Assembly (NCBI RefSeq): GCF_050436995.1
Contig: NC_134770.1
Coordinates: 2,501-66,500 of the forward strand
Reading direction: 5' to 3'
Length of the DNA stretch: 64,000 nt
From: Anticarsia gemmatalis
Taxonomy: Eukaryota > Arthropoda > Insecta > Lepidoptera > Erebidae
Numbering within the stretch: position 1 is the first letter of the stretch; the number at the start of each line of letters is the position of its first letter. The translations under genes and the position numbers were made by a program. The notes under the pieces were generated by a model. It was not told the DNA's origin. It ran no database searches and was given only the letters and a program-made list of their open reading frames with translations. Below are positions 1-8,895 of this stretch, piece after piece.

Positions 1-708
1 TAACCTAACCTAACCTAACCTAACCTAACCTAACCTAACCTAACCTAACCTAACCTAACCTAACCTAACCTAACCTAACCTAACCTAACCTAACCTAACC
101 TAACCTAACCTAACCTAACCTAACCTAACCTAACCTAACCTAACCTAACCTAACCTAACCTAACCTAACCTAACCTAACCTAACCTAACCTAACCTAACC
201 TAACCTAACCTAACCTAACCTAACCTAACCTAACCTAACCTAACCTAACCTAACCTAACCTAACCTAACCTAACCTAACCTAACCTAACCTAACCTAACC
301 TAACCTAACCTAACCTAACCTAACCTAACCTAACCTAACCTAACCTAACCTAACCTAACCTAACCTAACCTAACCTAACCTAACCTAACCTAACCTAACC
401 TAACCTAACCTAACCTAACCTAACCTAACCTAACCTAACCTAACCTAACCTAACCTAACCTAACCTAACCTAACCTAACCTAACCTAACCTAACCTAACC
501 TAACCTAACCTAACCTAACCTAACCTAACCTAACCTAACCTAACCTAACCTAACCTAACCTAACCTAACCTAACCTAACCTAACCTAACCTAACCTAACC
601 TAACCTAACCTAACCTAACCTAACCTAACCTAACCTAACCTAACCTAACCTAACCTAACCTAACCTAACCTAACCTAACCTAACCTAACCTAACCTAACC
701 TAACCTAA

Positions 709-710
<2 letters not shown>
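1..710. repeat. Distal telomere repeat array (TAACC)n
   Basis: This is 142 uninterrupted copies of the pentamer TAACC, the C-rich strand of the arthropod telomere repeat TTAGG. The G-rich strand runs 5' to 3' towards position 1, as expected if position 1 lies at or near the physical left end of a chromosome. There is no sequence variation, so the block is young or homogenised by telomerase or recombination. It stops exactly at the poly(A) tail of the retrotransposon that follows. Confidence 0.97.

Positions 711-738
<28 letters not shown>
711..738 (-). other. Poly(A) tail of the telomeric retrotransposon
   Basis: A run of 28 T on the plus strand is the poly(A) tail on the element's sense strand and abuts the telomere repeat directly. 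A pure tail next to perfect repeats indicates target-primed reverse transcription into the array and a fairly recent insertion. One T could equally belong to the adjoining TAACC unit. Confidence 0.93.
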
Positions 739-741
<3 letters not shown>

Positions 742-1180
742 TCGGTTAATGCATGAAATTGCATCCCCAGCGCCCGGGGGAGCGCTGGGGTATGTGGGGC
801 TCTCCGAACCAGAAGGGCTAGGCCTACCCACTAAACCACCGAGGTGTTGCTTCCTCCTCCGCATAATGTCGAGGCTGCGGGATCGCTTAAAGCACGCAAC
901 CGCAGCCCCGACGCGGCTGTCCATCAACGGACCCGTCCACAGTGTGGGACGACACCGCAACACACTGGTGCCGTCCCTCCACATGCCCCCTCGTGCAATG
1001 GCCAGAAAACTCCCCCGAGTTCGCCGGCCGAAGAGGGCCTTCGGAGGCCGGGACAGACTGCGCGCAGATGCGCAGTATGTCCCGGCCTCCGGTATAATCC
1101 GCACCGGCCACCGAGCCCGGAGGTGGCAGACTGCCCTCCCCCGGACCAGGCGGCCCAACAACTTCTCCTACCTACTTCTA
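739..1180 (-). other. 3' UTR of the telomeric retrotransposon with terminal stem-loops
   Basis: The 442 nt between the ORF2 stop and the poly(A) tail are GC-rich and have no credible ORF of their own. Close to the tail is a perfect 9-bp inverted repeat (765-773 with 782-790, CCCCAGCGC against GCGCTGGGG, 8-nt loop). Immediately distal to it is a small ATGCA...TGCAT inverted repeat at about 749-764. Telomere LINEs of this group are known to need 3' UTR structure for recognition by their own reverse transcriptase; that these hairpins serve that role is inference. Confidence 0.7.
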
Positions 1181-4100
1181 CTACGGCGGGGGGAGGAGGT
1201 GCGCGTACCTCCTTCTTCTTACACCCCGCCTCCGCTGGCGGCGCGGGTCGGAGGAAGACGCCTCACGATCCCGCTCCGCGGACTCCTTCTGCGACATGAC
1301 TGCCTCGCAGAAGGTGGCCACCGCCCTCCAGGACCCCTCGCTATTCAGCATCGCGTTGATGACGCTAGTTAGCGAGAGGTCCCCCTCCACAAACGCCGAC
1401 ATTGCGTGTCTCTGCGGCGCCCAGGCCGCGCACTCAGCTAGTGTGTGGTGCGCCGTATCTAATGGCGCGCTACATTCGTGGCAGGCCGGCGTCGGTTCCC
1501 GGCCCGCAATCTGGTGCAGGTACTTACCGAAACAACCGTGTCCGGTAAGTACCTGCACCAGCCGGAAGGACAGAACCCCCCACTTCCTACTCAACCAACG
1601 GGACAGGTGTGGTTGAATCGCCTCCACCGTGTCCCGGCCAGCGACTGGGGACCGCAGTTGTTCGTCCCATCTTCTGACCAGGTCCGTTTGCGCCTCTGAT
1701 CTTGTCCTCCTCACGTCGTCAAAATCTGGCCGTTCGCCTCGATCTCTCGCCTCTACTTTGCAGGCATATACCCGTGCCAAGACCCCTGCCTGAAGTTCCC
1801 AGGGGGGGTCGCCCGCCAAAAGGGTGGCCGCCGTCCACGATATCGTACGGTACCCCCTGATCGCTCTCACCGCTATCACCCTCTGGGGTCTCCTCAACAA
1901 CACTAAGTTTTTAGCGGTGAGTGCATCCGCCCACACGGGGGCACCGTACAGCGCCATGCTTCGGACGATGCCGGTATAAAGGCGCCGGCAGGCCGAGCCC
2001 GGACCCCCCAAATTGGGTAGCAGCCGGCCTAGAGCGGCCGCTGCGGCAATTAGCTTCGGGGCCATTTGTGTGAAGTGGGCCCCGAAGTTCCACCGTCCAT
2101 CTAATGTGAGACCCAGGTACTTGAGTTGGGCCCTCACCGGCACATCTACTCCCTGAACAACGATGCGCGCGTCCGGGGGAGGTCCCCGTCGCGGTCCGTG
2201 GAAAAGGAGGGCCTCCGTCTTGGTCAAGGAGACCCTCAAACCCAAAAGTGCGAGCCGGTCCACCACCAAAGACACGGCGATTGTGGCCAGCCGCGCCGCC
2301 TCCTCATAGGACCCCCCCCGGGCAGCGACGAAGGTGTCGTCCGCATATCCTATAACCTCCGCTCCGGGAGGTACTGGTCCCCGAAGGAGCCAGTCATATC
2401 CGATGTTCCACAGGGTCGGACCCAAAACCGACCCCTGTGGAACTCCGCACGTCATTCGGCGCGCATGCTTCCGTCCGTCTCGACCCTCCCAAACTATCTC
2501 CCTGTCCTGGAGGTATGCCCCCAACAGCTTCCGGAGGTAGGGGGGCACCCCATGGTACCGGAGTGCCTCCATGATCGTCTCAAACGGAATGCTGTTGAAG
2601 GCGTTTGCCACATCCAAAGATACCCCCAGGACGACATCTCCAGCCGCAACCGCTCGTTTGCTGGACTCCTTCAGGGCTGTTAAGGCGTCTAACGTGGACC
2701 GCCCTGCCCTAAACCCGTACTGGGCCTCCGAAAGCTGGGGCCCAACCGTCTCCAAGTGCTGGACGAGACGAGATGCGATGATCTTCTCCAGCAACTTGCC
2801 CGTCTCGTCCAGCAAAACAATTGGCCTATACGCCGAGGGGGAGTCAGGTGGTCGATCTCCCTCTTTCGGTAACAAACACAGCCGCCCGACCTTCCACTGC
2901 TTCGGGAACTCTCCTTTGCTGAAGCATGCATTGAAGAGTCCCCGAAGCTGTTCTCCCAAATGCTTGAGCGCGAGTGCCATCAATCGTCCCGGAACGCCGT
3001 CCGGTCCCGGAGCCGTTTTTCTGCCGCGAAGGCGGTCCAGGGCCAGCTCCATTTCTCCCTCAGATATTAGGGGGGGAGCCTCTTCCTCTGCGGGCTCCGG
3101 AGCAGGAGGAGCCATCACCGGGGGCGTGTGTCCCGGCGAATCGGGGAACAGTTCGCCCACCACCCTGCCAAGCTGATCCGGGTGAAGGGTCTCCGTTAGC
3201 GGGGCGCCGAGATTCCGTAATTTCTTACGGGCTGCACGGTAGGGGCGCCCCCACGGGTCCCTATCTAGGTCCGCCAGGATTTCTTCAAAGGCGGCCGATT
3301 TGGCCTGACTTATGGCCAGTTGTAAGGCTCGCTTGGCAGCTCCGTACTGCTCCCGCAATTCCGCCAGTTCGGCATCGGCTCCCTCCCGGTCCGGAGCTCG
3401 CCGGGTTCGTGCTTGACAACGGGCGTGTGCTCTACGGGCTCTGTTGGCCGCTATCCGTAGCTCGGCAATTTCTGGGGTCCACCAGTAGACGGACTTGCGT
3501 GCTGGTCGACGTCGCGCCCTCGGCATGGCCGAATCACACACCTCAGTGAGGATGGTGTGCATCCGACCGGCCAACACCTCCGTGTCGGCTCCCTCCTCCG
3601 GCCTGGGGGCGAACCATCGGTGAACGATGGCCGCCTCCTCCGCCAGCTCCTTGTCGAGCCGGCTCAAGTTCCACCTGGGGAAGGTGCTGACGGGCCGCTG
3701 CCCACTCGCCGCACCTCCCGAGGGAGGGGAGACCTCAAATCTTATGTACAGGTGGTCAGATAGGGTCTCGACTTCCTCCTCCACCCTCCATCCGACCACC
3801 CTGCGCGCGACTGTAGGAGTGGCAAAGGAGAGGTCCACGATAGACCCCCCGTTGTGCCGCACGCAGGTGTGGACTGTCCCCAAGTTGAGCAGGGACAGCC
3901 CGGAGAGGAGTCCCCATACCTGGACCGCCTCCCCCCTCCCGTCCGTGTCGGGGCAGCCCCACGCCCGGGACTTTGCGTTGAAGTCACCGAGGACTAAGAT
4001 AGACCCCGGCGACCTGCGCGATACTGCCGCCCTGACAGAGTCCAGGAACGTCTCGAACTCTGCCAGGGAGCGGTTGGGGGAGAAGTACACCCCAACAATG

Positions 4101-4363
4101 GTGTACTCCCGCCAGCTGACCACAACGTAACCTGGCCCCCTTTCGACGACAATAAGAGGCGGGCCAGCATCCATCCGGACCACCACCGCCACCGAACCGT
4201 CGAGGTCCCCGGCCCAGTTAGAATGGGGGGGGACGAAATACGGCTCGCAAGCCACCGCAACGTGCACCTGCCACTGCGCGAGGGATTGAAGGAGAAGATC
4301 CTGTGCCCTCGCACAGTGGTTTAGATTCGCCTGTAGGAAGCTAGCATGTCGACTACAATCCAT
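1181..4363 (-). CDS. ORF2 protein: APE-type endonuclease and reverse transcriptase of the telomeric LINE
   Basis: This 1060-residue enzyme nicks telomere DNA and copies element RNA at the nick. An N-terminal apurinic-like endonuclease (about residues 8-210) begins with FLQANLNHCARAQDLL, the start typical of R1-clade enzymes, and carries GDFN at 126-129 and SDH at 202-204. The reverse transcriptase spans about 430-770, with YRPIVLL at 512, GVPQGSVLGP at 640-649 and catalytic YADD at 673-676. A C-terminal CCHC motif (CHEC...H...C, 961-978) follows, then a basic tail of RRQRRRGVRRRR type. There is no RNase H domain, as expected for the clade. The frame is fully open, so the enzyme may be active. 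The first ATG overlaps the second of two stop codons ending ORF1, so translation is probably coupled. Codon use is very GC-rich compared with the AT-rich subtelomere. Confidence 0.96.
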   Translation of the reverse strand: MDCSRHASFLQANLNHCARAQDLLLQSLAQWQVHVAVACEPYFVPPHSNWAGDLDGSVAVVVRMDAGPPLIVVERGPGYVVVSWREYTIVGVYFSPNRSLAEFETFLDSVRAAVSRRSPGSILVLGDFNAKSRAWGCPDTDGRGEAVQVWGLLSGLSLLNLGTVHTCVRHNGGSIVDLSFATPTVARRVVGWRVEEEVETLSDHLYIRFEVSPPSGGAASGQRPVSTFPRWNLSRLDKELAEEAAIVHRWFAPRPEEGADTEVLAGRMHTILTEVCDSAMPRARRRPARKSVYWWTPEIAELRIAANRARRAHARCQARTRRAPDREGADAELAELREQYGAAKRALQLAISQAKSAAFEEILADLDRDPWGRPYRAARKKLRNLGAPLTETLHPDQLGRVVGELFPDSPGHTPPVMAPPAPEPAEEEAPPLISEGEMELALDRLRGRKTAPGPDGVPGRLMALALKHLGEQLRGLFNACFSKGEFPKQWKVGRLCLLPKEGDRPPDSPSAYRPIVLLDETGKLLEKIIASRLVQHLETVGPQLSEAQYGFRAGRSTLDALTALKESSKRAVAAGDVVLGVSLDVANAFNSIPFETIMEALRYHGVPPYLRKLLGAYLQDREIVWEGRDGRKHARRMTCGVPQGSVLGPTLWNIGYDWLLRGPVPPGAEVIGYADDTFVAARGGSYEEAARLATIAVSLVVDRLALLGLRVSLTKTEALLFHGPRRGPPPDARIVVQGVDVPVRAQLKYLGLTLDGRWNFGAHFTQMAPKLIAAAAALGRLLPNLGGPGSACRRLYTGIVRSMALYGAPVWADALTAKNLVLLRRPQRVIAVRAIRGYRTISWTAATLLAGDPPWELQAGVLARVYACKVEARDRGERPDFDDVRRTRSEAQTDLVRRWDEQLRSPVAGRDTVEAIQPHLSRWLSRKWGVLSFRLVQVLTGHGCFGKYLHQIAGREPTPACHECSAPLDTAHHTLAECAAWAPQRHAMSAFVEGDLSLTSVINAMLNSEGSWRAVATFCEAVMSQKESAERDREASSSDPRRQRRRGVRRRRYAHLLPPP

Positions 4364-4368
4364 TATTA
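4361..4368 (-). promoter_or_regulatory. UAAUAAUG stop-start junction between ORF1 and ORF2
   Basis: On the sense strand ORF1 ends GAA-TAA-TAA-TGG, with two in-frame stops in tandem. The ATG of ORF2 begins on the last A of the second stop, giving TAATAATG. A UAAUG stop-start has been described for the telomeric LINE SART1 as the site of termination-reinitiation. The arrangement here has the same core plus one extra upstream stop, so ORF2 is probably made by reinitiation of ribosomes that have just finished ORF1. Confidence 0.8.
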
Positions 4369-6492
4369 TTCTGACATGCTAGCCTCCCTGTCTGCCCTCA
4401 CAGGTCGAGTCGGGGCGGTGGGAGCTCTCCACGCCCCCACGCCCGACCTTCCTTTTACCGTGGGGGGAGCACAAAGCCTCCCCCCCATTAAATGTCCGGC
4501 CGGCTTTCCGGCCGCAGCGCAGACGCTGCACCGCATAGTTGCGGATTTGCAGGCCGCAGTTTTATGGTCCTCCTCGCCGCACCGGAAGCACATTTTGCTG
4601 CGGTCGACGGGAGAGGGACATGTCGGCCTTGTATGGCCAACGCCCAAACATCTGTAGCAGCGGAGAGGCCGCTGCTCTAGTAGTCGGACCGTTGCGGAGG
4701 TCCATCCGATCAATAATTTGCCCGCCTTTGCAATAGTCTTGGTGGCCGCCACCGGACACTCGACTATGCACGAGCCCATTCCATCGGGGCCCGCGGTGAT
4801 AGGGTGGACCTTGACTTGGTCCACTAGACACCCCCCGGCACGAGACACAGCAACGGCCACTTTTTCAACAGTGGCCGTATCCCCAAGCCCCAGCACCCGC
4901 AGATCGGCGCATTTGACGGGGACCGCTACCTCGGCAACCCCGTCGAGGGCGGCCTTCAATTTATCGGCCAGGGCATTGGCCTTGTCCTGGCTTTGGGAGC
5001 CTGGGATCTCTATGATCCGGGCCCCTGTGGCGGATCGGCGAAAGTGGACGGACTCTATGCCCAGGTCCGCCGGGTTCACCGCCTCCTCTGCCCGCTCCAT
5101 GAGCTGGGCGTACGTCACTCCCTTAGCGGCAGCCTCCGCGTTCAGGGTGACCAGTACCGCGGCCGTCTTCGGGGCAGTTAACTTGGGCTTGGCCCGCTGG
5201 GTCTTTTTAGCCGCCTGGGAGGCCGGTTTTTGTGCCGCCGTGGAGGGGGGGGACTTTTTCCCCTTCCCCTTTCCCTTCTTTACCACCTCCGTCCAGGTGG
5301 TCGCTTGGTTCGAGGGACCCGCTACAGGAGTGGTGTCCATCGCCTCCGGAGTCGGAGGAACCGCCGGCAGTTCGGGGACCGGGGGATGGCTCACTCCCTT
5401 TTTATTCCCCTTTTTCCCCGTCTTTTTCCCCGACTTTTTCGCAGCGGGAGTGGACTCCGCTGCAACAGGTGCCGGAGCAGAGACCGGCGCCGGCACCGGC
5501 GCCGGGGTGCCAACTGGCACCACCGGGGCCCTGTCCGCCCTTAGAGGTGGGCGTATTCTCGTCTCCGGGAGGAGGCGCTCCTCGATGCCCTCGAAGCGGG
5601 CATTAATCATGGTCCCCACTGAGGCTATGATTGAGCGCCTAAACTCTTCTAACAGCTCCCCCATCTGAGGCATGGCACTCGAGACTGCTGGGGTAGGCGG
5701 TGGGCAAGTTGCCCTCGTGGCGGTTGTAGTGCTCGCCTGTTCTAACTCCACCAGCAGGGATTTGCGCTCGGCTTTCAACGCCTCATTCTCCCGGCGGAGG
5801 CGAGCGAACTCCACCTGAATGCGGCGCACCTCGTCCGACACCGTTCTGTCCGCCAGGGCCTCAACAATGTCAAGTAGACCCGTCGCCGCCATATTGAGGG
5901 TCCTCATATAGCCCCCCTTTAGGTTCTTCGAAGTGCGCACAACCTCGAATATGGCCGCTGCACTCACGCCGGCCTGCGCCCTTAGTTGCTCGGCATCGAG
6001 CAGATGCGGCGCGTCTAGTGTTGGGCGCTCGAGCCCCTCGTCCGGGTCAAAGATGGGCGCCGGGGGTCCCATTGTTTTACGGGACGAACTCGACCGACTC
6101 CTGGTAGAAGGAGCACCCGAAGTGGTCCTTCCGCGCCTAGCCACCGGCTCACGTGGAGCAGTGCGGTCCTCGGTCTCGGTTTCCGAGCCCGAAATTTCAG
6201 ACCCGAGAACCGAGGGCGTTCGGTGTCTTTTACGGCGTGCACCGTCGCCCGAAGACAAAAACTCATCCGGCTCTCCGATTGGGAGCCGCTCCAGCACCAC
6301 AACGGGAGTAAGGGGCCTGGAACCCCCTCCTCCGACAATCAACGACGGTCGCGCAACACTGGGCGTGCGACGACCCTCCACCACTGCGCAGTCTACACTG
6401 CCGGGCTTTTTGCCCCCGATCTCTTCACTATTGGGCTTCTCGCCCCTCCCACTGTTTACGTCGATTTGGTTTTGTTTATTAAAAGGTTCCAT
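4366..6492 (-). CDS. ORF1 protein: Gag-like RNA-binding protein with three C-terminal zinc knuckles
   Basis: This 708-residue protein would bind element RNA and carry the complex to telomeres. The open frame extends upstream to 6591 but only through a GTG; the first in-frame ATG is at 6492 (MEPFNKQNQIDVNSG), so that start is chosen. The N-terminal third is Ser/Arg/Pro-rich and acidic. The middle has a short coiled-coil-like stretch (VEFARLRRENEALKAERK) and a Pro/Ala/Lys-rich linker with KKSGKKTGKKGNKKG-type basic clusters that could act in nuclear import. The C-terminus carries CCHC knuckles at 612-625 (CYRCLGVGHTRPTC) and 635-648 (CFRCGEEDHKTAAC), and a longer variant at 655-674. Three knuckles at the end of ORF1 are typical of R1-clade elements. 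The frame is intact. Confidence 0.93.
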   Translation of the reverse strand: MEPFNKQNQIDVNSGRGEKPNSEEIGGKKPGSVDCAVVEGRRTPSVARPSLIVGGGGSRPLTPVVVLERLPIGEPDEFLSSGDGARRKRHRTPSVLGSEISGSETETEDRTAPREPVARRGRTTSGAPSTRSRSSSSRKTMGPPAPIFDPDEGLERPTLDAPHLLDAEQLRAQAGVSAAAIFEVVRTSKNLKGGYMRTLNMAATGLLDIVEALADRTVSDEVRRIQVEFARLRRENEALKAERKSLLVELEQASTTTATRATCPPPTPAVSSAMPQMGELLEEFRRSIIASVGTMINARFEGIEERLLPETRIRPPLRADRAPVVPVGTPAPVPAPVSAPAPVAAESTPAAKKSGKKTGKKGNKKGVSHPPVPELPAVPPTPEAMDTTPVAGPSNQATTWTEVVKKGKGKGKKSPPSTAAQKPASQAAKKTQRAKPKLTAPKTAAVLVTLNAEAAAKGVTYAQLMERAEEAVNPADLGIESVHFRRSATGARIIEIPGSQSQDKANALADKLKAALDGVAEVAVPVKCADLRVLGLGDTATVEKVAVAVSRAGGCLVDQVKVHPITAGPDGMGSCIVECPVAATKTIAKAGKLLIGWTSATVRLLEQRPLRCYRCLGVGHTRPTCPSPVDRSKMCFRCGEEDHKTAACKSATMRCSVCAAAGKPAGHLMGGRLCAPPTVKGRSGVGAWRAPTAPTRPVRADREASMSE

Positions 6493-7200
6493 AAAGAGTC
6501 CCACGAGTATGGGGGAAATAAACCGTCCACCCAGGCAGAGCCCCCTGTACCTGGGTAACCCTATTACACGGTGAGGTCGGGCAGGTTTCACCGGATCTTA
6601 CAAACTAACTTTTTTTAGTGAGGTTAAGTCCTCTTGGCCCGGCCAATTAAGGCAAGGCCCTCGGTCCCAGCAGTGGCCGCGAGACGTGACCACGACACCT
6701 CCGCTGGGATAACGAGTTTGAAGGCGGTGACCGAAGTCTGCCCTCCCGGAGACGATACCGAAACCGGGAGAGCCCGCCCTCCCACCGACGGATCACCCGT
6801 CCCTCCTCCGTCACCTGTGCCCTCTGCAAGCAGAGGGACACGCACAGTGATTTTTTATAGAGGTTTTCTTCCTCGCGACCGCTGTCTCCCCGACCTCCGA
6901 CAAGCAGCCCCCGATCCTGACCCAAAAAGTGAGCCAGGCTTGCGGTTTGGGTCCGCCGAGAACAGTACTCAGCGGACACCCCCACCCCGGGCAGGACATG
7001 AAAGTCCGCCCCCCCATGGTTTTTTATAGAGGTTTTCCTTCCTCTCTCGTGCAGTGGCGCTCGCGCACCACCACACGGTGTGAAGGGACCTGGTTCTGAG
7101 CCTGAAGGCCTCAGAACGAAACGGTCCCTTCGGGTCTGTCTTGGCTTCGCTAATGCTACTGAGCCCCCTCACCACGACAAGGTGCAGACCCACGAGGGGG
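6493..7200 (-). promoter_or_regulatory. 5' UTR of the telomeric retrotransposon, with a repeated CTATAAAAAA block
   Basis: The 708 nt upstream of the ORF1 ATG begin CCCCCTCGTGGG directly after TTAGGTT on the sense strand. A block of about 25 bp occurs twice, at 6851-6874 and 7020-7044 (plus-strand TTTTTTATAGAGGTTTTC, then a purine-poor TTCCTC). On the sense strand each copy reads GAGGAA...CTATAAAAAA. LINE 5' UTRs must carry their own internal promoter, so the duplicated block is a candidate element, but that role is unproven. The ATG-less 33-codon extension of the ORF1 frame also lies here. Confidence 0.55.
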
Positions 7201-7677
7201 AACCTAACCTAACCTAACCTAACCTAACCTAACCTAACCTAACCTAACCTAACCTAACCTAACCTAACCTAACCTAACCTAACCTAACCTAACCTAACCT
7301 AACCTAACCTAACCTAACCTAACCTAACCTAACCTAACCTAACCTAACCTAACCTAACCTAACCTAACCTAACCTAACCTAACCTAACCTAACCTAACCT
7401 AACCTAACCTAACCTAACCTAACCTAACCTAACCTAACCTAACCTAACCTAACCTAACCTAACCTAACCTAACCTAACCTAACCTAACCTAACCTAACCT
7501 AACCTAACCTAACCTAACCTAACCTAACCTAACCTAACCTAACCTAACCTAACCTAACCTAACCTAACCTAACCTAACCTAACCTAACCTAACCTAACCT
7601 AACCTAACCTAACCTAACCTAACCTAACCTAACCTAACCTAACCTAACCTAACCTAACCTAACCTAACTTAACCTAA
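7201..7677. repeat. Proximal telomere repeat array (AACCT)n
   Basis: About 95 copies of the telomere pentamer lie inside the retrotransposon. They are perfect until the inner 15 bases, where AACTTAACCTAAACA shows the first substitutions at the edge of the subtelomere. Together with the distal block this makes about 1.2 kb of telomere repeat split by one insertion. Confidence 0.97.
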
Positions 7678-7767
7678 ACATCCTTTACACAGGTCGCTTG
7701 TCACACCTACTTGCCGTCAGAATCACACTTCCATCCACCACATGATGTCGCTCATAAATAATTCATT

Positions 7768-8205
7768 GTGATGATGATTCGGATTCGGATTTGGATACGG
7801 ATTTGGATAGGGAATCGGATTCGGTCGCTAATATTGATTCGTATACGGATTCGAATACGGATTCAGTCATAGATTCGGATTCGGATTGTGATGATGATTC
7901 GGATTCGGATTTGGATTCGGATATGGATTCTGATTCGGGTACGGATTTGGATTCGGATTCGGATTTGGATACGGATTCGGTTTTGGATAGGGATGCGGAT
8001 TCGGTCGCTAATTTTTTGATTCGTATTCGGATTCGGATACGGATTCGGATACGGATTCGAATTCGGATTTGGATACGGATTTGGATACGAATTTCGATAC
8101 GGATTTAGATAAGGAATCGGATTAGTATTCTGATTCGGATACGGACGGAAGTTTTGGAAATGGGTTCTGGTACGGATTCTGATTCAGACTCGTTTCGGTT
8201 TCAAA
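7768..8205. repeat. Degenerate GGATTC/GGATAC hexamer array (subtelomeric)
   Basis: About 440 bp are built of imperfect hexamers of the type GGATTC, GGATAC and GGATTT. The apparent Asp-Ser/Asp-Thr reading frame over this stretch is an artefact of the 6-bp period and is not called as a gene. Divergence rises towards the inner edge. Confidence 0.85.
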
Positions 8206-8250
8206 TTATGACTCGAATAAAATTAATTTTAATCGTTTGGTTCGTTAATG

Positions 8251-8254
<4 letters not shown>

Positions 8255-8296
<42 letters not shown>
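8255..8296. repeat. Poly-T tract (42 bp)
   Basis: A pure run of 42 T separates the hexamer array from the next repeat family. It could be the poly(A) tail of a minus-strand retroelement whose body has been lost or is too decayed to recognise, or a slipped homopolymer. Confidence 0.8.
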
Positions 8297-8324
8297 CAAT
8301 GCTTAAAAGTCAAGGCATAATTAA

Positions 8325-8500
8325 TGATATTATTATAAGATTTCTGGAAGTTATTATGTAATTTCAGGGAGTCATCATATCATTCCAGGGAGATGTTATA
8401 AGATTTCAGGAAAATGTTATAGGATTTCAGGAAGTTAATAATAAAAATGTAATTTCAAGATGTAATAAGATTTCAGGGAGATGTTATGTATGTTCATATA
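8325..8500. repeat. Degenerate tandem motif ATGTTATAAGATTTCAGG
   Basis: At least six diverged units of roughly 20 bp containing ATAAGATTTCAGG or close variants (for example AGATGTTATAAGATTTCAGG and ATGTTATAGGATTTCAGG) lie in tandem. It is a short, old minisatellite between the poly-T and the TTCATT satellite. No coding signal is visible. Confidence 0.6.
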
Positions 8501-8539
8501 GTTCTCTTCGTTCATTAATTAATACATTTCATCAATTGA

Positions 8540-8895
8540 TTTCATTCATTCATTTCATTCATTTCATTCATTTCATTCATTTCATTCATTTCATTCATTT
8601 CATTCATTTCATTCATTTCATTCATTTCATTCATTTCATTCATTTCATTCATTTCATTCATTTCATTCATTTCATTCATTTCATTCATTTCATTCATTTC
8701 ATTCATTTCATTCATTTCATTCATTTCATTCATTTCATTCATTTCATTCATTTCATTCATTTCATTCATTTCATTCATTTCATTCATTTCATTCATTTCA
8801 TTCATTTCATTCATTTCATTCATTTCATTCATTTCATTCATTTCATTCATTTCATTCATTTCATTCATTTCATTCATTTCATTCATTTCATTCAT
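8540..8895. repeat. 9-bp satellite (CATTCATTT)n
   Basis: About 39 essentially perfect units of CATTCATTT occur in tandem. Because the period is three codons, all frames stay open and yield long Phe-Ile-His or Asn-Glu-Met repeats; these are not genes. Confidence 0.95.

Larger units (their letters stand above)
711..7200 (-). mobile_element. R1-clade telomere-specific non-LTR retrotransposon, TRAS/SART-like, apparently full length
   Basis: A 6.49-kb element lies wholly inside TTAGG repeats, with telomere sequence on both sides. On its sense (minus) strand the order is 5' UTR, ORF1 with three zinc knuckles, ORF2 with endonuclease and reverse transcriptase, 3' UTR and poly(A). Both ORFs are open. 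The 5' junction follows TTAGGTT on the sense strand. The poly(A) joins GGTTAGG, so the antisense strand reads TAACC then T. From memory, TRAS1 endonuclease nicks between C and T of CCTAA and between T and A of TTAGG, which fits both junctions; SART1 sits in the opposite orientation. The sense strand equals the TTAGG strand, so the 3' end faces the chromosome tip. Assignment to TRAS rather than SART rests on junction geometry, not on phylogeny. Confidence 0.93.

Noticed and set aside
4718..5668. 316-codon plus-strand frame
   Set aside because: Antisense to ORF1; its Ala/Gly/Pro composition mirrors the sense codons and it has no motif.
749..6574. Many plus-strand and alternative-frame ORFs of 60-316 codons across the telomeric element
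   Set aside because: They lie antisense or out of frame to ORF1 and ORF2, carry no motifs, and follow from the high GC content of the element.
4366..6591. Longer ORF1 starting at 6591
   Set aside because: The codon at 6591 is GTG; the first ATG in frame is at 6492.
711..7200. SART-type assignment of the telomeric element
   Set aside because: The UAAUG junction recalls SART1, but orientation and junction phase fit TRAS-type cleavage better. Left as TRAS-like, since only phylogeny can settle it.
7791..8108. Asp-Ser-rich 105-codon frame
   Set aside because: It derives from the GGATTC/GGATAC hexamer repeat.
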